NCBI RefSeq assembly: GCF_022513565.1
Contig: NZ_JAKWBE010000031.1
Coordinates: 1 to 64,000, forward strand
Origin: Streptomyces gilvus
GTDB lineage: Bacteria; Actinomycetota; Actinomycetes; Streptomycetales; Streptomycetaceae
Length of the DNA: 64,000 bases
Direction of reading: 5' to 3'
In this document: piece by piece, positions 7,901 to 14,368 of the stretch
Position numbering within the stretch: the first letter of the stretch is position 1
Layout of the letters: each line of letters opens with the position of its first letter
Notes under the pieces: generated by a model
The model's input: only the letters and a program-made list of their open reading frames with translations
Databases searched by the model: none
What the model was told of the DNA's origin: nothing
Program-made: the position numbers and the translations under genes

Positions 7901-9527
7901 GGCCAACCAGGCGCTCGGCATCCCCGCGCAGCACTCGCCGTGGCTGCCGGCGCTGGACGAGACGCTGCTCCTGGACGACGTACCGGCCCCGCACAGCCAG
8001 GGTTCGCTGCCCGCCGCCCCGTACGGCATCGAGGACCTGCCCGCCGACCAGGCGCGGCGTCCGGTCGTCGTCGACTTCGCGACCTTCGGGCACCTCATCG
8101 TCGCCGGTGCCCCGCGCACCGGCCGTTCGCAGGTGCTGCGCACCATCGCCGGTTCGCTGGCCCGCACCAACTCCTGTGCGGACGTGCACCTTTACGGGAT
8201 CGACTGCGGCAACGGCGCCCTGAACGCGCTCACCCGCCTCCCACACTGCGGCGCGGTCGTCAGCCGCAACCAGCTGGAGCGGGTCGAGCGGCTGATCAGC
8301 CGGCTGTCCGGTGAGCTGAGCCGCCGTCAGGAGCTGCTGGCCGACCGAGGGTTCGCGGACATCGGCGAGCAGCGGGCGGCCGTCTCCGAGCAAGAGCGGC
8401 TGCCGCACATCGTCGTGCTGCTGGACCGCTGGGAGGGCTGGCTGCCCACGCTCGGCGAGCACAACCACGGTGATCTGACCGACCAGATCATGGCGATGAT
8501 GCGCGAGGGCGCGAGCGTCGGCCTGCATGTCGTGATCACCGGTGACCGGCAGCTGCTGGCGGGCCGTATCTCCTCCCTCACCGAGGACAAGTACGGTCTG
8601 CGGCTGGCCGACCGGGCCGACTTCTCGATGCTGGACATCAACTCCCGCAAGGTGCCCGAGGAGATCCCGCCGGGCCGCGCCTTCCGCAGCGAGACGGCGG
8701 CGGAGACGCAGTTCGCGCTGCTCTCCGAGGACACCACGGGTCAGGGCCAGAACGCCGCGCTGGTCGCCATCGGCGAGGCGGCGGCGGTCCGGGACGCCCA
8801 AGTGCCGCGCTCCCTGCGGCCGTTCCGGGTGGACGTGCTGCCGAGCCGTATCTCCTTCGACGACGCGTGGGCCATGCGCGACCCGGCGACGACCTCCGCC
8901 CCGCTGTGGGCCCTCGCGGGGGTGGGCGGCGACGAACTCACCGCGTTCGGTCCGGACCTGGCGCAGGGCGTGCCGGCGTTCGTCATCGGCGGACCGGCCA
9001 AGTCCGGCCGCTCCACGATGCTGTTGAGCTTCGCCCGGTCCTACCTCAGCAAGGGCGTGCGCCTGGTCGTCGCGGCCCCGCGCCCCTCGCCCCTGCGTGA
9101 ACTGGACGGCCAGGAAGGTGTGTTGAAGGTCTTCACCGGGCGTGACGTCGACGAGGACGAGCTGACGGAACTCGTCGACACGGCCAAGCCGGAGGACCCG
9201 GTCGTCGTCCTGGTCGACGACGCCGAGGTGCTGGACGACTGCGACGCCGAGGACGTCTTCAAGCGGATCGTGGAGCGCGGCGCCGAGGAGGGGCTGGCCG
9301 TCGTCATCGCCGGCGACGAGGACGAGATCTGCGACGGCTTCTCCGGCTGGCAGGTCGACGCGAAGAAGGCCCGCCGCGGCATCCTGCTCTCCCCGCAGGA
9401 GTCCGGCTCCGGCGAGCTCATCGGCATCCGCACCAACCGCAGCATGGTCGGCGGCCCGATCACCCCGGGCAAGGGCATGCTGCACCTGGGCACCGGCGAA
9501 CACGTCACGGTCACGACGCCGCTGTAG
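4953..9527 (+). CDS. eccC: EccC/EssC-type FtsK/SpoIIIE ATPase of type VII secretion
   Basis: 1524 aa; GTG start after gggggac. Order: N-terminal beta-grasp-like region (1-100), an FHA-like domain (about 120-205), two transmembrane helices (about 254-273 and 277-293), then three FtsK-type ATPase domains. The first has a full Walker A, GTTGSGKSE (about 717-725), and Walker B LLIVIDEF (about 825). The second (GAPRTGRSQ, about 1052) and third (GGPAKSGRS, about 1347) carry Arg in place of the P-loop Lys, as in degenerate domains of the family. FHA before the membrane helices is the Firmicute EssC arrangement. It energises and selects substrates. Divergent Esx genes lie next door; no EccB, EccD, EccE or MycP gene is in the window. 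Confidence 0.93.
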   Translation: MRLSLTVVDPLGGASADVVLDADPESTVGAIAQELARHVGWGGDDAQIIPIGAHRGTSGGTGTGSGPLAYVDGYAVDPSATVVNSPLRDGVVVSLHDPAGCILGEPTGVVEFRVAGGPAAGAVHRLGVGRYDIGSGPADHIRVDDPELPARAATLSIAIDGTCQVTLNKEGRDGGSPRLDGEDFSGGDWPLGSQLALGNSLLELVTYSPPNAALKWSDDGAGLDYNRPPRLRPAERQTSFSLPNPPGDYEARPLPWLMALLPLVGAVVSVMMFGRWYYLIMALMSPIMLFGNYFMDKKHGRKSHAKQRKEYQEHKERIEKDAQEALVAERTDRRQAVPDPAAVLATGTGPRTRLWERRRTDADHLLIRFGTGRVPSEVELDDPEQDEHKRKVRWFIEDAPVALPLRELGVIGVAGPGDSAPAMGRWAVAQTAVLHSPMDVQFYVLTDNDARERWDWVRWLPHSRPASGQDVNVLIGTDSETVGARVGELTQLLDARQKALQQGGRNKTDGPAFSDPDIVVVWDGSRRLRSMPGVVRLLREGPSVAIYAICLDEEERFLPGECQAFVVAEPRQTDSADQSAPVAQQSVGGFPSFQAWHPTAQQAEELATKAPELRLRVEQTGALRKKNVRPDFVSAAWCARLARSLSPLRDISGETEDSALPGSSRLLDVLQLEPPTRDAIAARWRMGGQSTMAVIGESYDGTFGIDLRRDGPHGLIAGTTGSGKSELLQTIVAALAVANTPENMTFVLVDYKGGSAFKDCVKLPHTVGMVTDLDAHLVERALESLGAELKRREHILAAADAKDIEDYQDLVRRDPSHPPVPRLLIVIDEFASMVRDLPDFVTGLVNIAQRGRSLGIHLLLATQRPSGVVSPEIRANTNLRIALRVTDAGESTDVIDAPDAGHIAKSTPGRAYVRLGHASLIPFQSGRVGGRRPGAADPATLAPWAGSLTWQDLGRGALAKPKSEAREDDEITDLKVLVDAVREANQALGIPAQHSPWLPALDETLLLDDVPAPHSQGSLPAAPYGIEDLPADQARRPVVVDFATFGHLIVAGAPRTGRSQVLRTIAGSLARTNSCADVHLYGIDCGNGALNALTRLPHCGAVVSRNQLERVERLISRLSGELSRRQELLADRGFADIGEQRAAVSEQERLPHIVVLLDRWEGWLPTLGEHNHGDLTDQIMAMMREGASVGLHVVITGDRQLLAGRISSLTEDKYGLRLADRADFSMLDINSRKVPEEIPPGRAFRSETAAETQFALLSEDTTGQGQNAALVAIGEAAAVRDAQVPRSLRPFRVDVLPSRISFDDAWAMRDPATTSAPLWALAGVGGDELTAFGPDLAQGVPAFVIGGPAKSGRSTMLLSFARSYLSKGVRLVVAAPRPSPLRELDGQEGVLKVFTGRDVDEDELTELVDTAKPEDPVVVLVDDAEVLDDCDAEDVFKRIVERGAEEGLAVVIAGDEDEICDGFSGWQVDAKKARRGILLSPQESGSGELIGIRTNRSMVGGPITPGKGMLHLGTGEHVTVTTPL

Positions 9528-9534
9528 GGATCAC

Positions 9535-9945
9535 GTGGGTACGAGTTCGAGAAGGCCGGGCCGCCGGAGGGCGGCCGGCGGGGCGCTGCGGTACGAGCAC
9601 CGGCCGGGCAGACCGAGGGAGGAGCAGCGCGAGGAGCGCGGCAACTGGCTCTTCGGCTGCCTGCCGATCCCCGTCTTCCTGCTCCTCATCGCCCCGTTGA
9701 TGTTCATCGAGAGGTTCTGGGGCCATGGCATCTGGGGCGACCTCGCGTCGTCGTGGCCGGGTGGCGCCTACGCCTTCGCGGCCACCGTCGGTGCCTGCCT
9801 GCCGCTGGCGTTCGCGGCGTTCGTCGCCCCGCTGACCCGCATGGACTGGAAGGCAGGCAGGCTTCGTTCGCTGACATGGGCGATCGGGTCGCTGCCCGGG
9901 CTCGGCGCCGGTTATCTGATCGCGGGCGTGATCAGGGCGACGTAG
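9535..9945 (+). CDS. Membrane protein downstream of eccC, cut by in-frame amber codon
   Basis: 136 aa from GTG 9535, 7 nt after the eccC stop, so co-transcribed. Basic N-terminus, then three hydrophobic segments (about residues 39-60, 78-97 and 110-132). The TAG at 9943-9945 is followed in the same frame by 64 more sense codons with a fourth helix (see the next entry). Either this is a nonsense-truncated gene or a true three-helix protein. The coupling to eccC suggests a role in the T7SS-like locus. Family not recognised. Confidence 0.6.
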   Translation: MGTSSRRPGRRRAAGGALRYEHRPGRPREEQREERGNWLFGCLPIPVFLLLIAPLMFIERFWGHGIWGDLASSWPGGAYAFAATVGACLPLAFAAFVAPLTRMDWKAGRLRSLTWAIGSLPGLGAGYLIAGVIRAT

Positions 9946-10140
9946 CGCCCCAAGCACCGAAAGGACTGGGCTTACGGCTGCTACAGCCGCGGGGGCCCCT
10001 GCTGGGTGCACGTCGAGTACCCGTACGTCTGGCCGGTCGGCCTCCTCGCCACCCTGGCGACGACCGCACTGATCATCGCCGCGCTCGTGAAGTACGTGCG
10101 AGCCAACCGGTCTACCCCACCTTCGACATCCGAGCCGTAG
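9946..10140 (+). other. In-frame continuation after the amber codon (64 codons with TM helix)
   Basis: Reads on in the frame of the upstream gene from 9946 to a TAG at 10138. It encodes a Trp/Tyr/Cys-rich stretch (KDWAYGCYSRGG), then VWPVGLLATLATTALIIAALV, a good transmembrane helix, and a basic end. There is no plausible separate start with a ribosome binding site. The last 29 bp overlap the 3' end of the convergent kinase gene. A single TGG to TAG change at 9943-9945 would explain the split. Confidence 0.5.
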
Positions 10141-11896
10141 GCCGCCCCTCCGCCTCGCTGTCCGACACGTACTTCAGGTCGTCGCCCACCCGCGACAACC
10201 GCACGGTGTGCGGGGTCGGATTGCAGCCCTCGTGGTTGGACGCGGCGCCCACCGACGTGGCGACGAGCTCCTTCTTCGTCACCGACTTCACGGACAGTAC
10301 GTCGGTGCAGACGCCGCCGAGCTGGTCGGTCTGCTGGAGTCGGCCCAACTCCTGCCCGACGGAAGCCTGGTGGACCGTGAGCCGGAAGGTCCCGACCGGA
10401 AGGGTGCCGTTCAGCGCGGTGGCCTGCCCCTCCCAGGTGCCGAGGTAGGAGACGGGAACGGCGGCGGCGCCCGGGCTGGGCGCGTCGCTCGTCGCGGAAC
10501 TCGGCGTCACCGAGTGCGCCGGGGGACTGCCGACCGCGCCGCCTCCGTTGGTCTCGTTGTCCCCGCTCCGCCACTGGTCCAACAAGACCACCGACCCCAC
10601 CGTCACCGCCGCCAACGCCCCCGCCACCGCGAGCGCCACCGTGCAGCTCAGCTTCCGCCCGTGTCCGCCCTCCCCCGGCACGGACGTCGCCGCCACCGAC
10701 ACGGAGAGCCTCCCGGGCCGTTGCTCCACGGGAGGCGCGTCCCGCGGCTCGGGTACGGCGGCCAAAGCGCCGGGGGCCGGAGCGCCAGAGGCCGGAGCAT
10801 CGGAGGCCGGGGTGCCAGAGGCCAGACCGCCCGAACCCGAAGCGTCGCCGCCCGTCGCCTCCCCCGCCATCACCGGCGCCGGCCCGAACTCCCCCGCGAT
10901 CGCCCCCGGTTCACCACCCCCCACAGAAGGCCTGCTGAACCCCACCGGCCCCGAAGCGGCCTCCCCCGCCTCACCCGCCTCACCCGCGTCCCCCGTCTCC
11001 GCGGCCTCCAGATTCAGCAGCCGTACCGCGCTCCTGCTCACCTGCTCCACCAGCGCCCCCGGCAGCCACCCGCCCGCCACCAGCCGCGCCGCGCCCTCAG
11101 GGGCCAGCCGCCGGGCAAGGTCGGCCGGAGTGGGACGGGCACCGGGGTCCTTGGCCAGGCACGCCTCCGTGACCTCCCGCAACTCGCCGCTCAGCGAGCC
11201 GAGTTCGGGCTGCTCGTGGACGACCTTGTAGAGGAGCGCGGCCGACGAGTCGCCAGGGAACGGCGGCTCGCCCGTCGCCGCGAACGCCAGCACCGCGCCG
11301 AGGGAGAAGACGTCGGCCGCACCGGTCGCGCCCTTGCCGAGGATCTGCTCCGGGGACATGTAGCCGGGAGAGCCGATCGAGACGCCGGTGGAGGTGAGGG
11401 ACGCGGTGCCGTCCGTGGCGCGGGCGATGCCGAAGTCGATCAACAGGGGCCCGTCCAGGGTCAGCAGGACGTTGGACGGCTTCACGTCCCGGTGCACCAG
11501 GCCCAGTTCGTGCACCGCCGTCAGCGCCTCCCCGAGCCCCGCGCCCAGCGCTCGTACGGAATGGGCGGGCAGCGGACCGGCGTCCGCGACCGCCGTCGCG
11601 AGGGAGGGGCCCGCCGCGTAGGCCGTGGCGACCCAGGGGACGGGTGCCTCGGGGTCGGCGTCGAGGACGGGTGCCGTCCACGCGCCGCCGACCCGCCGTG
11701 CCGCCTCCACCTCGCGGCGGAACCGGGCGCGGAACTCCTCGTCGAGCGCGAAGTGCGGGTGCACGATCTTGACCGCGACCGTGCGGCCCCCGGCGCTGCG
11801 GCCCAGGTAGACCCGGCCCATGCCGCCGGAGCCGAGCCGGCCGAGCAGCCGGTAGGGTCCGACGACGGTCGGCTCGTCGACTCCGAGCGGCTGCAT
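10112..11896 (-). CDS. Transmembrane Ser/Thr protein kinase (PASTA-less STPK)
   Basis: 594 aa. Kinase domain 1-275 with glycine loop GSGGMG (22-27), Lys43, HRDVKPSN (135-142), DFG (154-156) and SPGYMSPEQ, so it is likely active. A long Ala/Gly/Pro linker with short repeats (GEAGEAGEA, about 302-313) leads to one helix (about 418-440). The outer C-terminal domain (about 480-594) starts YLGTWEG and has two Cys, a putative ligand-sensing beta domain. It converges on the eccC-linked membrane gene and lies upstream of mqnA. Substrates are unknown. Confidence 0.9.
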   Translation of the reverse strand: MQPLGVDEPTVVGPYRLLGRLGSGGMGRVYLGRSAGGRTVAVKIVHPHFALDEEFRARFRREVEAARRVGGAWTAPVLDADPEAPVPWVATAYAAGPSLATAVADAGPLPAHSVRALGAGLGEALTAVHELGLVHRDVKPSNVLLTLDGPLLIDFGIARATDGTASLTSTGVSIGSPGYMSPEQILGKGATGAADVFSLGAVLAFAATGEPPFPGDSSAALLYKVVHEQPELGSLSGELREVTEACLAKDPGARPTPADLARRLAPEGAARLVAGGWLPGALVEQVSRSAVRLLNLEAAETGDAGEAGEAGEAASGPVGFSRPSVGGGEPGAIAGEFGPAPVMAGEATGGDASGSGGLASGTPASDAPASGAPAPGALAAVPEPRDAPPVEQRPGRLSVSVAATSVPGEGGHGRKLSCTVALAVAGALAAVTVGSVVLLDQWRSGDNETNGGGAVGSPPAHSVTPSSATSDAPSPGAAAVPVSYLGTWEGQATALNGTLPVGTFRLTVHQASVGQELGRLQQTDQLGGVCTDVLSVKSVTKKELVATSVGAASNHEGCNPTPHTVRLSRVGDDLKYVSDSEAEGRPTARMSKVG

Positions 11897-11965
11897 GGCG
11901 TCACTCTCCCCCTGTACGCCGGCGTCACGCTCCCCCGGTACGCCTGCTGTGCGGCAGCGTAGTGA

Positions 11966-12814
11966 TTACGGCTGGAGCAGCTCCACCTTCACGTCCGCCG
12001 GAAAACCGGTCGTCGGCCCGACGCGCCGGGCGAACTCGGCGACGGCCGCCAGCTGGGGGCCGCCGAAGCGGAAGTCGAGGGTGGTGAAGTAGCGCTCCAA
12101 GACCTTCTGGTCGAAGGCCTCCCAGCGGGCGGCCTGTTCGGCGACCTTGCCGACCTCCTCCAGGGAGAGGTTGCGGGAGTCGAGGAAGGCCTCGTGGACG
12201 CGGCGGGTGATGACCGGTTCGCGCTCCAGGTAGTCGCGCCGGGCCGCCCACACCGCGAAGACGAACGGCAGGCCGGTCCACTCCTTCCACAGGCTCCCGA
12301 GGTCGTGCACCGCCAGGCCGTACTTCGGGCCGTCGAGGAGGTTGGCGCGCAGCGCCGCGTCCCCGATCAGTACGGCCGCCTCGGCCTCCTGCATCATCAG
12401 GCTCAGGTCGGGCGGGCAGGTGTAGTAGTCGGGCCGGACGCCGTAGCGGTCGGCGAGGAGGAGCTGGGCCAGGCGGACCGAGGTGCGCGAGGTCGACCCG
12501 AGGGCGACCCGACGGCCGTCGAGCTGGTCCAGCGGGACCTGCGAGACGATCACGCAGGACATGACCGGGCCGTCGCAGCCGACGGCGATGTCGGGGAAGG
12601 CGACCAGGTCGTCCGCGTTCTTGAGGAACTCGACGAGGGTGATGGGCCCGATGTCGAGGTCTCCCTGCACCAGCTGCTCGCTGAGCTTCTCCGGGGTGTC
12701 CTTGGTGAGCTCGAAGTCGAGGAGCGTGCCCGTTCTCGCGAGCCCCCAGTACAGGGGCAGGCAGTTCAGGAACTGGATGTGGCCGACGCGCGGCCGGGTG
12801 CGAGAATTGTCCAC
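11966..12814 (-). CDS. mqnA: Chorismate dehydratase MqnA, futalosine menaquinone pathway
   Basis: 282 aa. MqnA removes water from chorismate to give 3-[(1-carboxyvinyl)oxy]benzoate, the first step of the futalosine route. The two-lobed periplasmic-binding-protein-like fold is visible from VGHIQFLNCLPLYWGL at the N-terminus, the GDLDIGPITLVEFL segment and LGSTSRTSVRLAQLLL. The GTG start at 12814 follows shortly after tagcct, and there is no clear ribosome binding site, so the transcript may be leaderless. It is divergent from the cold-shock gene. mqnE, ubiX, mqnP and ubiD lie about 16-19 kb away in the same window. Confidence 0.95.
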   Translation of the reverse strand: MDNSRTRPRVGHIQFLNCLPLYWGLARTGTLLDFELTKDTPEKLSEQLVQGDLDIGPITLVEFLKNADDLVAFPDIAVGCDGPVMSCVIVSQVPLDQLDGRRVALGSTSRTSVRLAQLLLADRYGVRPDYYTCPPDLSLMMQEAEAAVLIGDAALRANLLDGPKYGLAVHDLGSLWKEWTGLPFVFAVWAARRDYLEREPVITRRVHEAFLDSRNLSLEEVGKVAEQAARWEAFDQKVLERYFTTLDFRFGGPQLAAVAEFARRVGPTTGFPADVKVELLQP

Positions 12815-12915
12815 ATCGCGAGGCTAGACCCTATGGGGTACGCTCCCTACTTCGGCCCTGCGTCAACCCACTCTCGGATCTTTCAAACATCCGGGTGACG
12901 TGATCTTGCCCTCTA

Positions 12916-12943
12916 TTGCTTTCGGCTGCCCGCGTGCTAGGCT
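12916..12943 (+). promoter_or_regulatory. Candidate housekeeping promoter of the cold-shock gene
   Basis: ttgctt (12916-12921), 16 bp, then taggct (12938-12943), facing the cold-shock gene. This would give a leader of about 150 nt, which is usual for csp transcripts. Elements are imperfect, so this is tentative. Confidence 0.4.
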
Positions 12944-12977
12944 CGCCGCAAGTTGCAGTTTGGTTTCCTTGCAGTAC

Positions 12978-13008
12978 AGAGCCTGCGGAGCATGTAACCG
13001 CGGGCTCT
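12978..13008 (+). promoter_or_regulatory. 5' leader hairpin of the cold-shock mRNA
   Basis: Arms 12978-12988 and 12998-13008 form an 11-bp stem in RNA, with one position pairing only as U-G, around a nine-base loop. It lies about 90 nt before the start codon in a leader that is long for the genus. Temperature-dependent leader folding is known for csp mRNAs; a role for this stem is inference. Confidence 0.45.
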
Positions 13009-13100
13009 CGTCGTTTTCAGACGTATGCAGTTGTGCGGCACTTGTTTTCACACTTGCAGGGTTCTGGAGCAGGGCAACCCTTTGGGCCCAAGGAGGGCTT

Positions 13101-13304
13101 ATGGCTACCGGAACCGTGAAGTGGTTCAACGCCGAAAAGGGCTTTGGCTTCATCGCCCAGGAAGGCGGCGGCCCCGACGTCTTCGTTCACTACTCCGCGA
13201 TCAACGCGAGCGGCTTCCGTTCGCTGGAGGAGAACCAGCAGGTCTCCTTCGACGTGACCCAGGGCCCGAAGGGCCCGCAGGCGGAGAACGTCACCCCCGT
13301 CTGA
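13101..13304 (+). CDS. Cold-shock protein (CspA family, ScoF-like)
   Basis: 67 aa, full family length. RNP1 GFGFIAQ and RNP2 VFVHY are intact in the OB fold, so it binds single-stranded RNA/DNA. ATG follows a strong aggagg at 13091. Single-gene transcript with a long leader and a strong terminator at 13357. Equivalent, from memory, to scoF3 in S. coelicolor. Confidence 0.96.
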   Translation: MATGTVKWFNAEKGFGFIAQEGGGPDVFVHYSAINASGFRSLEENQQVSFDVTQGPKGPQAENVTPV

Positions 13305-13356
13305 TCATTCGGTCTCGGAGCCTGGTGCTTTGATCCGGAACAGATAGCAGTACCCA

Positions 13357-13389
13357 AGGAGCCCCACGCCGCAAGGCGGTGGGGCTCCT
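13357..13389 (+). terminator. Strong hairpin terminator of the cold-shock gene
   Basis: Stem of 14 bp with one bulge (arms 13357-13370 and 13375-13389) closing a gcaa tetraloop, 52 nt after the stop codon. The 13305-13653 gap otherwise contains only the LexA-like site and no convincing gene. Confidence 0.85.
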
Positions 13390-13431
13390 GCCTTTGCGGA
13401 GTGGCTGGTCTGCCTTTGCAGGGTGGATAGT

Positions 13432-13445
13432 CGAACTTGCATTCG
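13432..13445. promoter_or_regulatory. LexA/SOS-box-like site
   Basis: cgaacttgcattcg matches the actinobacterial SOS box pattern CGAAC-N4-GTTCG with one mismatch. It sits about 210 bp before the methyltransferase gene, in a stretch with no other features. Weak evidence by itself. Confidence 0.3.
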
Positions 13446-13653
13446 ATAGAACGTCCGCCGCCCCGAGCCACTCCTGAACACACGAATGGCCGCTTTCAGC
13501 CTCGTGATCGCCGACACGCTCGGCCGGGAGCGGCTCACCCGACTGGTCGGCGCCCATCCGGGCACTGATGAGACCCTTCAGAGTCGGCGCACGCCCCCGT
13601 GGGACGACACGCGCCCCGGCCGATTGTCAGTGGGGGCCTCTACGGTTTTGACC

Positions 13654-14337
13654 ATGACCGACTCCGAGACCGAGATCGAGATCGAGACCGAGACCGGGTT
13701 CCTGAGCGAGACGAAGGTGTTCTACGACGCCATCGCCGAGGATTACGCCGCCCTGTTCCAGGAGGAGCTGAAGGACCGGCCGCTGGAGCGGGCGATACTC
13801 GGGGTCTTCGCCGAACTGGTGGAGGGTGAGGGGCCGGTGGCGGACCTGGGGTGTGGTCCCGGCCGTACGACCGGGCGCCTCGCCGCCCTCGGGCTGGACG
13901 TCTACGGACTCGATCTGTCGGAGTCGATGCTGGCCATCGCCCGGCGGGAGAATCCGGGTCTGCGGTTCGAGCAGGGCTCGATGCTGGACCTGGACCTTCC
14001 CGACGGGTCGCTGGCGGGCGCGTCGTGCTGGTACTCGTCCATCCACACCCCTGTGGACCGGCTGCCCGCCCTCTTCGCCGAGTTCCACAGGGTGCTGGCA
14101 CCCGGAGCGCCGCTGCTGGTCGCCTTCCAGGCGGGCGACCGGCACCGCCACTACGACCGAGCCTTCGGCCACGACGTGTCGCTGACCTTCCAGCGCCGCC
14201 AACCGGACGTCATGGCCGCTCTGTTGACGGACGCCGGCTTCGCCCTCCACTCCCGGACGGTTCGCGAGGCCGACGAGAGCCTCCACGAGACCTCCCCGCA
14301 GGCCTTCCTCATAGCCCGCAGGCCGACTTCTTCATAG
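13654..14337 (+). CDS. Class I SAM-dependent methyltransferase
   Basis: 227 aa. SAM motif I is VADLGCGPGRTTGRLA (about residues 60-75), followed by GLDLSESMLAIAR (acidic loop) and LDLPDGSLAG. Substrate unknown; the family is the UbiE/Methyltransf_11 type. The N-terminus contains alternating Glu/Thr and Glu/Ile codons (a gagatc/gagacc repeat) that may vary in length. No ribosome binding site decides the start; ATG 13654 was chosen because homologous sequence begins just after it. Confidence 0.85.
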   Translation: MTDSETEIEIETETGFLSETKVFYDAIAEDYAALFQEELKDRPLERAILGVFAELVEGEGPVADLGCGPGRTTGRLAALGLDVYGLDLSESMLAIARRENPGLRFEQGSMLDLDLPDGSLAGASCWYSSIHTPVDRLPALFAEFHRVLAPGAPLLVAFQAGDRHRHYDRAFGHDVSLTFQRRQPDVMAALLTDAGFALHSRTVREADESLHETSPQAFLIARRPTSS

Positions 14338-14368
14338 CCCGCAAACCACCCGCGACCGCCACCACCTC

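Noticed and set aside
5529..9503. 1324-codon open frame antisense to eccC
   Set aside because: GC-rich codon bias keeps the opposite frame open. The translation is Arg/Gly/Val/Gln-rich with no domain, and the plus-strand gene is certain.
13486..13653. N-terminal extension of the methyltransferase from ATG 13486
   Set aside because: The added 56 residues do not resemble the family and there is no ribosome binding site at either start; the shorter form fits family length.
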